Positions 5,402 to 12,818 of a DNA stretch of 15,141 nt are shown piece after piece. The number at the start of each line of letters is the position of its first letter. The first letter of the stretch is position 1. The DNA comes from Lichenihabitans sp033947565 (GTDB taxonomy: Bacteria; Pseudomonadota; Alphaproteobacteria; Rhizobiales; Beijerinckiaceae). The notes under the pieces were generated by a model. The model did no database searches and had not been told where the DNA came from. It saw only the letters and a list, made by a program, of their open reading frames with translations. The stretch covers positions 1 through 15,141 of the forward strand of contig NZ_JARPVX010000086.1 of the NCBI RefSeq assembly GCF_033947565.1, given 5' to 3'. A program made the position numbers and the translations under genes.

Positions 5402-8359
5402 TCAGGCCGCGAAGACCTCGTCGAGGAAGGCCTTCAACTGGGCCAGATGCTTCGACATCAGGCCGGTGGCCGTAGCGGCGCTGGCCGGGCGACCGGCATA
5501 GCGCGGACGCTTCGTCGCCAGATCGGTCTGGTTCAGCACCCATTCGAGGTAGGGCTCGGCGAAGCTCCAGGCGCCCATGTTCTTGGGCTCCTCCTGGCAC
5601 CACACCACATCGGCGCCCTTGAAGCGGCCGAGTTCGCCAACCAGCCGCTTGGCCGGGAAGGGATACAGCTGCTCGACGCGCATCAGATAGACATCGTCGA
5701 TGCCGCGCTTCTCGCGCTCCTCATAGAGGTCGTAATAAACCTTGCCCGAGCACAACACGACGCGCCGGATCTTGTCGTCCGGCTGCAGCGTCACGGAGCC
5801 GCCGTCGACGGCATCGTCCCACAACACCCGATGGAAGGTCGAGCCGTCGGCCAGCATGTCGAGCTTCGACACCGCCCGCTTGTGACGCAGCAGCGACTTC
5901 GGCGTCATCAAGATCAGCGGCTTGCGGATGTCCCGCTTCAGCTGCCGGCGAAGGATGTGGAAGTAGTTCGCCGGCGTGGTGACGTTGGCGACCTGCATGT
6001 TGTCTTCGGCCGACATCTGCAGGAAACGCTCGAGGCGCGCCGATGAATGCTCGGGCCCCTGCCCCTCGTAGCCGTGCGGCAGCAGGCACACGAGACCCGA
6101 CATGCGCAGCCACTTGCGCTCGCCCGAGGACACGAACTGGTCGAACACCACCTGGGCACCGTTGGCGAAGTCGCCGAACTGACCTTCCCAGAGGGTCAGC
6201 GCATTAGGCTCGCTCAGCGAATAACCATATTCGAAGCCGAGCACGGCTTCTTCCGAGAGCATCGAATTGATGACCTCGTATTGCGCCTGGCCGTCGCGGA
6301 TATGGTTCAGCGGCGTGAAGCGCGCTTCGGTGTCCTGATCGATCAGCACCGAATGGCGCTGCGAGAAGGTGCCGCGCTCCGAATCCTGACCCGACAGACG
6401 CACGGGACGCCCTTCGTCTACCAGCGACCCGAAGGCCAGCGCCTCGGCGGTCGCCCAGTCGAGCCCCTCGCCGGTCTCGATCATCTTGCGACGGTTGTCG
6501 AGGAAGCGGCCGATGGTCTTGTGAAGCGCGAAGCCGTCCGGCACCGACGTGATCTTGTCGCCGATGCGTTTCAGCTTCGCGAGTTCCACCCCGGTCTTGC
6601 CGCGGCGCTCGTCGTCGCTCATCTCGCCGCCGGCATATTTCAGCCCGGACCACCGCCCGTCGAGCCAGTCGGCCTTGTTGGGCTTGTAGCTTTGGCCGGC
6701 TTCGAACTCCGCATCGAGCTTGGCGCGCCACTCGGCCTTGACACCCTCGAACTCGTCCTGGCTGACCACGCCATCGGCCACCAGACGCTTCGCATAGATG
6801 TCGAGCGTCGAAGGGTGGCTCTTGATCTTCTTGTACATCAAGGGCTGGGTGAACGCCGGCTCGTCGCCTTCGTTATGGCCGAAGCGACGGTAGCAGAACA
6901 TGTCGATGACGACCGGCTTGTGGAACTTCTGCCGGAACTCGATGGCGATCTTGGCCGCAAAGGTCACGGCCTCCGGGTCGTCGCCGTTGACGTGGAAGAT
7001 CGGCGCTTCGATCATCTTGGCCACGTCGCTTGGGTAGGGCGACGAACGCGAGTAACGCGGATAGGTCGTGAAACCGATCTGGTTGTTGATGATGAAATGC
7101 ACCGAACCACCGGTGCGATGGCCCTTCAGGCCCGACAGGCCGAAGCATTCCGCGATGACGCCCTGGCCCGCAAAGGCCGCGTCGCCGTGGATCAACAGCG
7201 GCAGCACCTCGGTGCGGTCGATGGTGTCGCCGAGCTGGTCCTGCTTGGCCCTGACCTTGCCCAGCACCACGGGATCGACGATCTCGAGATGCGACGGGTT
7301 GGCGGTGAGCGACAGATGCACGGTGTTGCCGTCGAAGTCGCGATCCGACGAGGCGCCGAGGTGATACTTGACGTCGCCGGACCCTTCCACGTCGGAGGGC
7401 GAAGCCGAGCCGCCCTTGAATTCATGGAAGATGGCGCGATGCGGCTTGTGCATCACGTTCGACAGCATGTTGAGGCGGCCGCGATGGGCCATGCCGAGCA
7501 CGATCTGCTTCACCCCGAGCGCGCCACCGCGCTTGATGATCTGCTCCATGGCCGGGATCATGGCCTCGGCGCCGTCGAGCCCGAAGCGCTTGGTGCCGGT
7601 GTAGCGGACGTCGAGGAATTTTTCGAAGCCTTCCGCCTCGACCAGCTTGTTCAGGATGGCGCGCCGGCCCTCGGGGGTGAACGACACCTCCTTGTCCGGG
7701 CCTTCGATGCGCAGCTGCATCCAGGCCTTCTCGTCCGGGTCCGAGATGTGCATGAACTCGAAGCCGATGGTGCCGCAATAGGTGCGGCGCAGCAGCGACA
7801 CCATCTCGGGCACGGTCGCGTATTCGAGGCCGAGCACGTTGTCGATGAAGATCGGACGCGCGTAATCGGCTTCCGAAAAGCCGAAATTGGCGGGGCTCAA
7901 CTCTTCGCGGTCCCGCGTCGGCTCGAGGCCGAGCGGATCGAGGTCGGCATGCAGATGGCCGCGCATCCGGAAGGCGCGGATCATCATCAGGGCGCGGACG
8001 CTGTCCTGCGTGGCCTGCCGGATGTCGGCGTCGGATGAGGGCTGCTTGGCTTCGGCCTGCTTCAGCTTAATCTTGTCGCCGACCGCCTTTTCGACCACGG
8101 CCCAGTTGCCATCGAGCGCAGAAACCAGTTCCCCATTGGCGACCTGCGGCCAGTGCGGCGCCTTCCAGGACGCACCGCGGGCACTCGTGGCGACCGTTCC
8201 GGCATCATCGTCGAGGCTCTCGAAGTAGCGTCGCCACTGCGGGTCGACGCTCTGGGGATCCTTTTCGTAAGACGCCTGGAGCTGCTCCAGGTAGGCGGCG
8301 TTGCCGCCGGACAGAAAGCTGGGTTCCACAGAGGACTGCGGTTGGTCTCCACGTGCCAT
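5402..8359 (-). CDS. sucA: 2-oxoglutarate dehydrogenase E1 component
   Basis: Thiamine diphosphate-dependent E1 decarboxylates 2-oxoglutarate and succinylates the lipoyl group of OdhB. The 985-residue length is normal for bacterial OdhA/SucA. The N terminus (SFLSGGNAAYLEQLQASYE...DPQWRRYFESL) is the segment that docks on E2. Next come RGHLHADLDPLGL (about 135-147) and FEFMHISDPDEKAWMQ. The active-site blocks are GMAHRGRLNML (about 287-297), INNQIGFTT (about 424), the ThDP-binding region VNGDDPEAV, and RRFGHNEGDEP. The transketolase-like C-terminal part has PHGYEGQGPEHSSARLE (about 760-777) and LLRH. ATG 8359 is preceded by GGGGGA at suitable distance. It is read with sucD upstream (153-bp gap) and the YciI gene downstream (20-bp gap). 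Confidence 0.98.
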   Translation of the reverse strand: MARGDQPQSSVEPSFLSGGNAAYLEQLQASYEKDPQSVDPQWRRYFESLDDDAGTVATSARGASWKAPHWPQVANGELVSALDGNWAVVEKAVGDKIKLKQAEAKQPSSDADIRQATQDSVRALMMIRAFRMRGHLHADLDPLGLEPTRDREELSPANFGFSEADYARPIFIDNVLGLEYATVPEMVSLLRRTYCGTIGFEFMHISDPDEKAWMQLRIEGPDKEVSFTPEGRRAILNKLVEAEGFEKFLDVRYTGTKRFGLDGAEAMIPAMEQIIKRGGALGVKQIVLGMAHRGRLNMLSNVMHKPHRAIFHEFKGGSASPSDVEGSGDVKYHLGASSDRDFDGNTVHLSLTANPSHLEIVDPVVLGKVRAKQDQLGDTIDRTEVLPLLIHGDAAFAGQGVIAECFGLSGLKGHRTGGSVHFIINNQIGFTTYPRYSRSSPYPSDVAKMIEAPIFHVNGDDPEAVTFAAKIAIEFRQKFHKPVVIDMFCYRRFGHNEGDEPAFTQPLMYKKIKSHPSTLDIYAKRLVADGVVSQDEFEGVKAEWRAKLDAEFEAGQSYKPNKADWLDGRWSGLKYAGGEMSDDERRGKTGVELAKLKRIGDKITSVPDGFALHKTIGRFLDNRRKMIETGEGLDWATAEALAFGSLVDEGRPVRLSGQDSERGTFSQRHSVLIDQDTEARFTPLNHIRDGQAQYEVINSMLSEEAVLGFEYGYSLSEPNALTLWEGQFGDFANGAQVVFDQFVSSGERKWLRMSGLVCLLPHGYEGQGPEHSSARLERFLQMSAEDNMQVANVTTPANYFHILRRQLKRDIRKPLILMTPKSLLRHKRAVSKLDMLADGSTFHRVLWDDAVDGGSVTLQPDDKIRRVVLCSGKVYYDLYEEREKRGIDDVYLMRVEQLYPFPAKRLVGELGRFKGADVVWCQEEPKNMGAWSFAEPYLEWVLNQTDLATKRPRYAGRPASAATATGLMSKHLAQLKAFLDEVFAA

Positions 8360-8370
8360 GATCGAAATCC

Positions 8371-8385
8371 CCCGGAAAACCCGGG
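8371..8385 (-). promoter_or_regulatory. Small hairpin next to the sucA ribosome binding site
   Basis: On the minus strand CCCGG (8385-8381) can pair with CCGGG (8375-8371) across a GUUUU loop. The 3' arm merges with the GGGGGA Shine-Dalgarno sequence of sucA. With five GC pairs it could partly occlude ribosome access. Regulation is inference; only the pairing is seen. Confidence 0.35.
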
Positions 8386-8472
8386 CTCCACTTGCCGCGC
8401 TTCGCGCTGTTTGTTTCCCCGAAACAATCAGATGAGGTTGGCGACGACCCGTATCAACCCCGTTACGGCAAT

Positions 8473-8487
8473 GCCGCCGCTGGCGGC
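8473..8487 (-). other. GC-rich hairpin in the sucD-sucA gap
   Basis: Six perfect base pairs, GCCGCC (8473-8478) with GGCGGC (8482-8487), close a three-base loop about 25 bp after the sucD stop. No U-run follows on the minus strand, so it is not a standard intrinsic terminator. It could act as a partial terminator, RNA stability element or processing site between sucD and sucA. The rest of the 153-bp gap (8360-8512) shows no ORF and no clear promoter. Confidence 0.4.
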
Positions 8488-8512
8488 TTTCACGACTCGC
8501 GGTTAATGCCGC

Positions 8513-9400
8513 TCATCCGGCCTTCAACACGTCCACCAAGGTTTTTCCGAGGCGCGCCGGCGAAGGCGATACCCGGATGCCGGCGGCCTCCATGGCGGCG
8601 ATCTTGTCTTCCGCGCCGCCCTTGCCGCCCGAGATGATGGCGCCCGCATGGCCCATACGGCGGCCGGGGGGTGCGGTTCGACCGGCGATGAAGCCGACAG
8701 TGGGCTTGGCGCGCCCCCGCTTCGCTTCGTCCCGCAGGAACTGCGCCGCATCTTCCTCGGCCGAGCCGCCGATCTCGCCGATCATCACGATCGACTCCGT
8801 CTTCGGGTCGGCCAGGAACATCTCCAGAATGTCGATGAACTCGGTGCCCTTCACCGGATCGCCGCCAATGCCGACCGCGGTGGTCTGGCCAAGGCCCTCG
8901 CGGGTGGTCTGGAACACGGCCTCGTAGGTGAGCGTGCCGGAGCGCGACACGATGCCGACAGAGCCCGGTTTGAAGATATTGCCCGGCATGATGCCGATCT
9001 TGCATTCGCCTGCCGTCATGACGCCCGGGCAGTTCGGCCCGATCAGGCGCGACTTGGAACCGCTAAGCGAGCGCCGCACCTTGATCATGTCGCTGACCGG
9101 GATGCCCTCGGTGATGCAGACGATGAGCGGGATTTCGGCGTCGATGGCCTCGCAGATGGCGTCGGCGGCGCCCGGCGGCGGCACATAGATCACCGACGCA
9201 TCGGCGCCGGTCGCGTCGCGGCATTCCTTCACGGTGTCGAACACCGGCAGGCCGAGATGGGTGAGGCCGCCCTTTCCGGGCGAGGTCCCGCCAACCATCT
9301 GGGTGCCATAGGCAATGGCCTGCTCGGAATGAAAGGTGCCGTTCTTGCCGGTGAACCCCTGGCAGAGGACCTTGGTGGAGCGGTCGATCAGGACGGACAT
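8513..9400 (-). CDS. sucD: Succinate-CoA ligase (ADP-forming) subunit alpha
   Basis: The alpha subunit of succinyl-CoA synthetase binds CoA and carries the histidine phosphorylated during conversion of succinyl-CoA to succinate with ATP or GTP formation. The 295-residue protein has the CoA-binding N terminus with GFTGKNGTFH (15-24) and GGTSPGKGG (37-45). It also has the SGSKSRLIGPNCPGVM segment and the active-site histidine H251 in GRRMGHAGAIISGGKG. The ATG at 9400 is preceded by GGAAAG on the minus strand at a usable distance. It follows sucC after an unusually long 123-bp gap containing the sucC stop-codon stem-loop, and lies 153 bp before sucA. Confidence 0.98.
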   Translation of the reverse strand: MSVLIDRSTKVLCQGFTGKNGTFHSEQAIAYGTQMVGGTSPGKGGLTHLGLPVFDTVKECRDATGADASVIYVPPPGAADAICEAIDAEIPLIVCITEGIPVSDMIKVRRSLSGSKSRLIGPNCPGVMTAGECKIGIMPGNIFKPGSVGIVSRSGTLTYEAVFQTTREGLGQTTAVGIGGDPVKGTEFIDILEMFLADPKTESIVMIGEIGGSAEEDAAQFLRDEAKRGRAKPTVGFIAGRTAPPGRRMGHAGAIISGGKGGAEDKIAAMEAAGIRVSPSPARLGKTLVDVLKAG

Positions 9401-9512
9401 GCGGAGCTTTCCGATTGCGCGCGGTCAGAGGCCGCGGATGATCATGGGAAGGAAGCAGCGGCACCGCCGGACCCGGCGCTATGGCCGGACACGGGGCGCG
9501 AGACGCCGCTTC

Positions 9513-9549
9513 CCGTCAAGGCCTCAGCCCTTGGCGGCAGCCTTGACGG
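9513..9549 (-). other. Stem-loop spanning the sucC stop codon
   Basis: Perfect 10-bp arms CCGTCAAGGC (9513-9522) and GCCTTGACGG (9540-9549) flank a 17-base centre that contains the sucC TGA (9526-9524). One arm is formed by the last codons of sucC and the other by the first untranslated bases. No U-run follows. It could stabilise the upstream mRNA, slow ribosome release, or set the SucC:SucD ratio. These roles are inferred; the inverted repeat itself is plain in the sequence. Confidence 0.6.
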
Positions 9550-10729
9550 CCGCCACGACCTTCTGGGCGGCGTCGTCGAGGTCGTCGGCCGGGATCACGT
9601 TCAATCCCGACTGGCTGATGATGGTCTTGCCGAGCTCGACGTTGGTGCCTTCGAGGCGCACCACCAGCGGCACCTGCAGCCCGACATCCTTGACGGCCGC
9701 GATCACGCCTTCCGCGATCACGTCGCATTTCATGATGCCGCCGAAGATGTTGACCAGGATGCCCTTCACGTTCGGGTCGGCCGTGATGATCTTGAAGGCC
9801 GCCGTCACCTTCTCCTTGGTGGCGCCGCCGCCGACGTCGAGGAAGTTCGCGGGCGCCTCGCCATAAAGCTTGATGATGTCCATGGTGGCCATCGCGAGGC
9901 CGGCGCCGTTCACCATGCAGCCGATGGTGCCATCGAGCGTGACATAGTTGAGGTCGTATTTCGACGCCTCGATCTCCTTCGCGTCTTCTTCGGTCTCGTC
10001 GCGCAGCTCAGCAATGTCGGGGTGGCGGAACAGGGCGTTGTTGTCGAACGACACCTTGGCGTCGAGACACTTCAGCTCGCCGGTCTTGGTCACGATCAGC
10101 GGGTTGATCTCCAGCATCTCCATGTCGGTGGACACGAAGGCCGTGAACAGCTGGCCGAGCAGCTTGGCGGCAGCCTTGGCGAGATCGCCCTTCAGAGCGA
10201 GCGCTTCCGCCAGCGCGCGACCATGATGGGGCATGATGCCGGTGGCGGGATCGACCGAGATGGTGTGGAGTTTCTCGGGCGTGCTGTGGGCCACCTCCTC
10301 GATGTCCATGCCGCCTTCGGTCGACGCCACGAAGGAGATGCGCGAGGTGGTGCGGTCGACCAGCGCCGACAGATAGAGCTCACGCTCGATGTCGGAGCCA
10401 TCCTCGATGTAGAGGCGGTTCACCTGCTTGCCGGCGGGGCCCGTCTGGATCGTCACCAGGGTGGAGCCGAGCATCTGCTCGGCATAATCCTTGACCTCGT
10501 CGACCGACTTGGCGAGGCGCACGCCACCCTTGTCGCCGGCCTTGGATTCCTTGAACTTGCCCTTGCCACGGCCGCCGGCATGGATCTGGCTCTTCACCAC
10601 CCAGAGCGGGCCCGGCAGCTGCCGCGCCGCGGCCTCGGCCTCCGAGGCCTGCAGGATCGGCACGCCGCGCGACACCGGCACGCCGAACGACTTCAGCACG
10701 GCCTTGGCTTGGTATTCATGAATGTTCAT
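9524..10729 (-). CDS. sucC: Succinate-CoA ligase (ADP-forming) subunit beta
   Basis: The beta subunit of succinyl-CoA synthetase has an N-terminal ATP-grasp nucleotide-binding region and a C-terminal flavodoxin-like domain that contacts SucD. The 401-residue protein begins with the canonical MNIHEYQAKAVLKSFGV. It shows GGRGKGKF (52-59), the Mg-nucleotide ligands in EINPLIV (N209) and CLDAK (D223), GCMVNGAGLAMATMD (270-284), LVNIFGGIMKCD (325-336) and VVRLEGTN (356-363). It is slightly longer than the E. coli enzyme. The ATG at 10729 has AAGG upstream on the minus strand. It is second in the operon, separated from mdh by 123 bp that contain a dispersed palindromic element. Confidence 0.98.
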   Translation of the reverse strand: MNIHEYQAKAVLKSFGVPVSRGVPILQASEAEAAARQLPGPLWVVKSQIHAGGRGKGKFKESKAGDKGGVRLAKSVDEVKDYAEQMLGSTLVTIQTGPAGKQVNRLYIEDGSDIERELYLSALVDRTTSRISFVASTEGGMDIEEVAHSTPEKLHTISVDPATGIMPHHGRALAEALALKGDLAKAAAKLLGQLFTAFVSTDMEMLEINPLIVTKTGELKCLDAKVSFDNNALFRHPDIAELRDETEEDAKEIEASKYDLNYVTLDGTIGCMVNGAGLAMATMDIIKLYGEAPANFLDVGGGATKEKVTAAFKIITADPNVKGILVNIFGGIMKCDVIAEGVIAAVKDVGLQVPLVVRLEGTNVELGKTIISQSGLNVIPADDLDDAAQKVVAAVKAAAKG

Positions 10730-10757
10730 GGGCGGACCTTGGCGGGGAACGATGGTC

Positions 10758-10839
10758 CGTCATTGCGAGCGGAGCGAAGCAATCCAGGACCCCGGCGCTG
10801 GCTGGATTGCCTCGGCGCGTGCCGCGCCTCGCAATGACG
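10758..10839. repeat. Dispersed palindromic element between mdh and sucC
   Basis: Outer arms CGTCATTGCGAG (10758-10769) and CTCGCAATGACG (10828-10839) are perfect 12-bp inverted repeats. Inner arms GCAATCCAG (10779-10787) and CTGGATTGC (10802-10810) are also perfect. The element fills most of the mdh-sucC gap and is unrelated in sequence to the element near 3470-3730. From recollection, elements beginning GTCATTGCGAGCG...GCAATCCAG are common between genes in Hyphomicrobiales genomes. If transcribed it would form a long hairpin within the operon mRNA. Confidence 0.85.
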
Positions 10840-10852
10840 CGGAAACGTGGCC

Positions 10853-11815
10853 TCAGGCGAAGGCCGGGCTGATGGCCTTGCAGGCTTCGACGAGGGTCTT
10901 CACCGAATCGACCGACTTGGCGAACATAGCGCGCTCGTCCTTGCCCATCTCGATCTCGAGGATGCGCTCGACGCCACCCTCGCCGATTACCACCGGCACG
11001 CCGACATACATGCCGCGCACATCGTATTCGCCATCGAGATAGGCCGCGCAGGGCAACACGCGCTTCTTGTCCCGCAGGTAGCTTTCCGCCATCGCGATGG
11101 CGGAGGCCGCCGGGGCATAAAAGGCCGAGCCGGTCTTCAGCAGGTTGACGATTTCGCCGCCGCCCTTGCGGGTGCGATCGACGATCGCGTCGATGCGCTC
11201 ATGCGTGGTCCAACCCATCTTGACGAGGTCGGGCAGCGGGATGCCGGCCACCGTCGAATAGCGCACCAGCGGCACCATGTCGTCGCCGTGGCCGCCCAGC
11301 ACGAAGGCCGTGACGTCCTCGACCGAGACGTCGAATTCTGAGGCCAGGAAATAACGGAAGCGGGCCGAATCGAGCACGCCCGCCATGCCGACCACCTTGT
11401 TGGCCGGCAGGCCGGAGGCCTTCTGCAGCGCCCACACCATGGCGTCGAGCGGATTGGTGATGCAGATCACGAAGGCGTCGGGCGCATGCTCCTTGAGCCC
11501 CTTACCGACCGCGTCCATGACCTTGAGGTTGATGCCGAGAAGGTCGTCGCGGCTCATGCCGGGCTTGCGCGGCACGCCGGCCGTGACGATCACCACATCG
11601 GCGCCGGCGATGCCGGCATAATCGTTGGCGCCCGTCAGCTTGGCGTCGAAGCCCGCCACCGGCGACAATTCGGCCAGGTCGAGCGACTTGCCCTGCGGCG
11701 CCCCTTCCAGGATGTCGAACAGGACGATGTCGCCCAGCTCCTTCAACCCGGCCAGCAACGCCAGGGTGCCGCCGATTTGGCCGGCACCGATCAGGGCAAT
11801 CTTCTTCCGGGGCAT
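10853..11815 (-). CDS. mdh: Malate dehydrogenase (LDH-like, NAD-dependent)
   Basis: Oxidises malate to oxaloacetate with NAD in the TCA cycle. The 320-residue protein has the Rossmann motif GAGQIGG (10-16). Acidic D34 in VLFD is the residue that favours NAD over NADP. The substrate-binding arginines are R83 and R89 in VPRKPGMSR, and R152 in LDSARFR. The catalytic pair is D149 and H176 (GGHGDD). R83 at the selectivity loop fits malate rather than lactate. I chose ATG 11815 because MPRKKIALIGAGQIGG is the family start and GAGGAAG lies upstream on the minus strand; the frame stays open for 37 more codons, which look non-coding. It is the first gene of the operon mdh-sucC-sucD-sucA-yciI-odhB. Confidence 0.97.
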   Translation of the reverse strand: MPRKKIALIGAGQIGGTLALLAGLKELGDIVLFDILEGAPQGKSLDLAELSPVAGFDAKLTGANDYAGIAGADVVIVTAGVPRKPGMSRDDLLGINLKVMDAVGKGLKEHAPDAFVICITNPLDAMVWALQKASGLPANKVVGMAGVLDSARFRYFLASEFDVSVEDVTAFVLGGHGDDMVPLVRYSTVAGIPLPDLVKMGWTTHERIDAIVDRTRKGGGEIVNLLKTGSAFYAPAASAIAMAESYLRDKKRVLPCAAYLDGEYDVRGMYVGVPVVIGEGGVERILEIEMGKDERAMFAKSVDSVKTLVEACKAISPAFA

Positions 11816-12076
11816 AAGGTTTTCTTCCTCGTGCGCGTGGCGGCGCAGGCCGCCCGAAAACACACAGTCAAGCCGGCTCACGCCGGCCGCTCGCGTCCTT
11901 GTTCTCCAATCCGGCCCGTGTTGCAAGTCAGAATGGCCGCCCGGAAACCATGGTGACGGCCGATCGGCTGTGATTCGCGGACCGGCATGCCGACCATGCG
12001 TTGCCGGAAGCCGTTCGACGCCCTAGAAATCGATCGCTCCGTCAGGATCGATCCCTGCAACTCGGTGGAACCAGCG
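11816..12076. promoter_or_regulatory. Divergent intergenic region, mdh leader and HTH-gene upstream
   Basis: These 261 bp separate mdh (minus) from the HTH gene (plus) and must hold the main promoter of the TCA operon if mdh is its first gene. A TTGACT match on the minus strand (11871-11866) has no recognisable -10 box at 16-18 bp, so I do not call a promoter. Two GC-rich hairpins lie in the mdh leader: GGCGGC/GCCGCC (11839-11844 with 11849-11854) just upstream of the ribosome binding site, and GCCGGC/GCCGGC (11872-11877 with 11882-11887). No riboswitch class was recognised. Confidence 0.5.
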
Positions 12077-12349
12077 ATGCAGCCCGTTCAAGTCAAGATG
12101 GCCCGAGCCGCTCTGGGGCTGACGCTCGAACAATTGGCCCAGCAGGCCGGGGTCGATGGCGTCGCCATCCAGACGTTCGAGGCCGGCGGCACCGTGGAAG
12201 GCGCGGTGACGAGCGCCCTCAACCTGTTTCTCGCCACCCATGGGATCGAGCTGATCGAAGGCGACGGCGTCCGGGCGCGTGCATCTTCGGCGAAGGATTA
12301 TGTTCCGATCAACCAGGTGACGACCGATACCGACGGGGGCATCAGCTGA
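12077..12349 (+). CDS. Small XRE-type helix-turn-helix protein
   Basis: A 90-residue protein whose segment QVKMARAALGLTLEQLAQQA is a typical XRE/Cro-type HTH start. It continues through GVDGVAIQTFEAGG to FLATHGIELIEGDGVR. This matches the small single-domain alphaproteobacterial XRE family whose members read roughly AARALLGWSQEQLA...FERG...LEAAGVEFI. DNA binding is predicted and the target is unknown. I chose ATG 12077 because GGTGGAA lies seven bases upstream and the extension to ATG 11987 has no family resemblance. The recognition-helix region has the atypical DGVAIQTFE, so binding competence is less certain. The stop overlaps the next gene's start (TGATG), implying translational coupling. 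Confidence 0.78.
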   Translation: MQPVQVKMARAALGLTLEQLAQQAGVDGVAIQTFEAGGTVEGAVTSALNLFLATHGIELIEGDGVRARASSAKDYVPINQVTTDTDGGIS

Positions 12350-12777
12350 TGCGAGCCGTTGCGAGCGTCCAGGCCGTGCTCCTGGCCTGCGCCCTGACCT
12401 CGACCCTGGCGATGACGACGGCCGCGCGGGCGGAGCCTTCTTATCCGTTCCTGGGCACCTGGGTGCGGTCGGATCGCGCCTGCACCCCGACTGCGACGCG
12501 GGAGCGGACCTACACGCCCAAGGAGGTGATCTCGAGCCGCAGCCGCTGCAGCATCCGACGGGTCGCCCATGGGTCGGGCGGCTATGAGGTGTTCGAGCGC
12601 TGCGAGCGCCCCGGCGAAAAGCCCGCTGCCATCAGCGAGATCATCCGCATGACGGGGCCGGACACCATGGTGGTGGTGCGCCAGACCACACGCCTGAAAT
12701 TGTCGCGCGGGCTGCGCTACACCCGTTGCGGGCCGGTGGCCGCGCCTGCCGCCACCCCGACCGTGAAGCCCCACTAA
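12349..12777 (+). CDS. Small secreted protein of unknown function
   Basis: I do not recognise a named family. The 142-residue protein has a convincing signal peptide: MRAVAS, a hydrophobic stretch (8-21), and ARA at 26-28 before EPSYPF. The mature part has four cysteines (C45, C67, C85, C127), which could form two disulfides in the periplasm, and a FLGTWVRSDRAC opening. The GTW...C...C pattern is reminiscent of small periplasmic beta-sheet proteins common in Hyphomicrobiales, but that is an impression only. The tail (128-142) is Pro/Ala-rich. ATG 12349 overlaps the preceding HTH-gene stop by one base (TGATG), with GGGGG upstream as ribosome binding site. The protein may respond to or be controlled by that regulator (inference). 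Confidence 0.78.
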   Translation: MRAVASVQAVLLACALTSTLAMTTAARAEPSYPFLGTWVRSDRACTPTATRERTYTPKEVISSRSRCSIRRVAHGSGGYEVFERCERPGEKPAAISEIIRMTGPDTMVVVRQTTRLKLSRGLRYTRCGPVAAPAATPTVKPH

Positions 12778-12784
12778 GCCCCAC

Positions 12785-12807
12785 CGCCGCCCCTCGATGG
12801 GACGGCG
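12785..12807. terminator. Possible hairpin between convergent genes
   Basis: CGCCG (12785-12789) plus CCC (12790-12792) pair with GGG (12799-12801) and CGGCG (12803-12807), with one bulged A. It sits in the 41-bp gap between the secreted-protein stop and the pyk stop. There is no U-run on either strand, so intrinsic termination would be weak. Confidence 0.3.
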
Positions 12808-12818
12808 TGCTTAGGCCC

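Noticed and set aside
6047..8038. A 663-codon plus-strand open frame antisense to sucA
   Set aside because: Same mirror-frame effect over a clear 985-residue E1 protein; no domain or ribosome binding site supports it.
8648..10837. A 729-codon plus-strand open frame antisense to sucD and sucC
   Set aside because: It is the mirror of codon-biased GC-rich coding DNA: composition is rich in His, Asp, Arg and Gly with no recognisable domain, and it runs through two well-supported genes and the intergenic repeat.
11843..11871. Possible sigma-70 promoter for mdh with TTGACT at 11871-11866
   Set aside because: No plausible -10 sequence lies at 16, 17 or 18 bp; the downstream bases are CG-rich.
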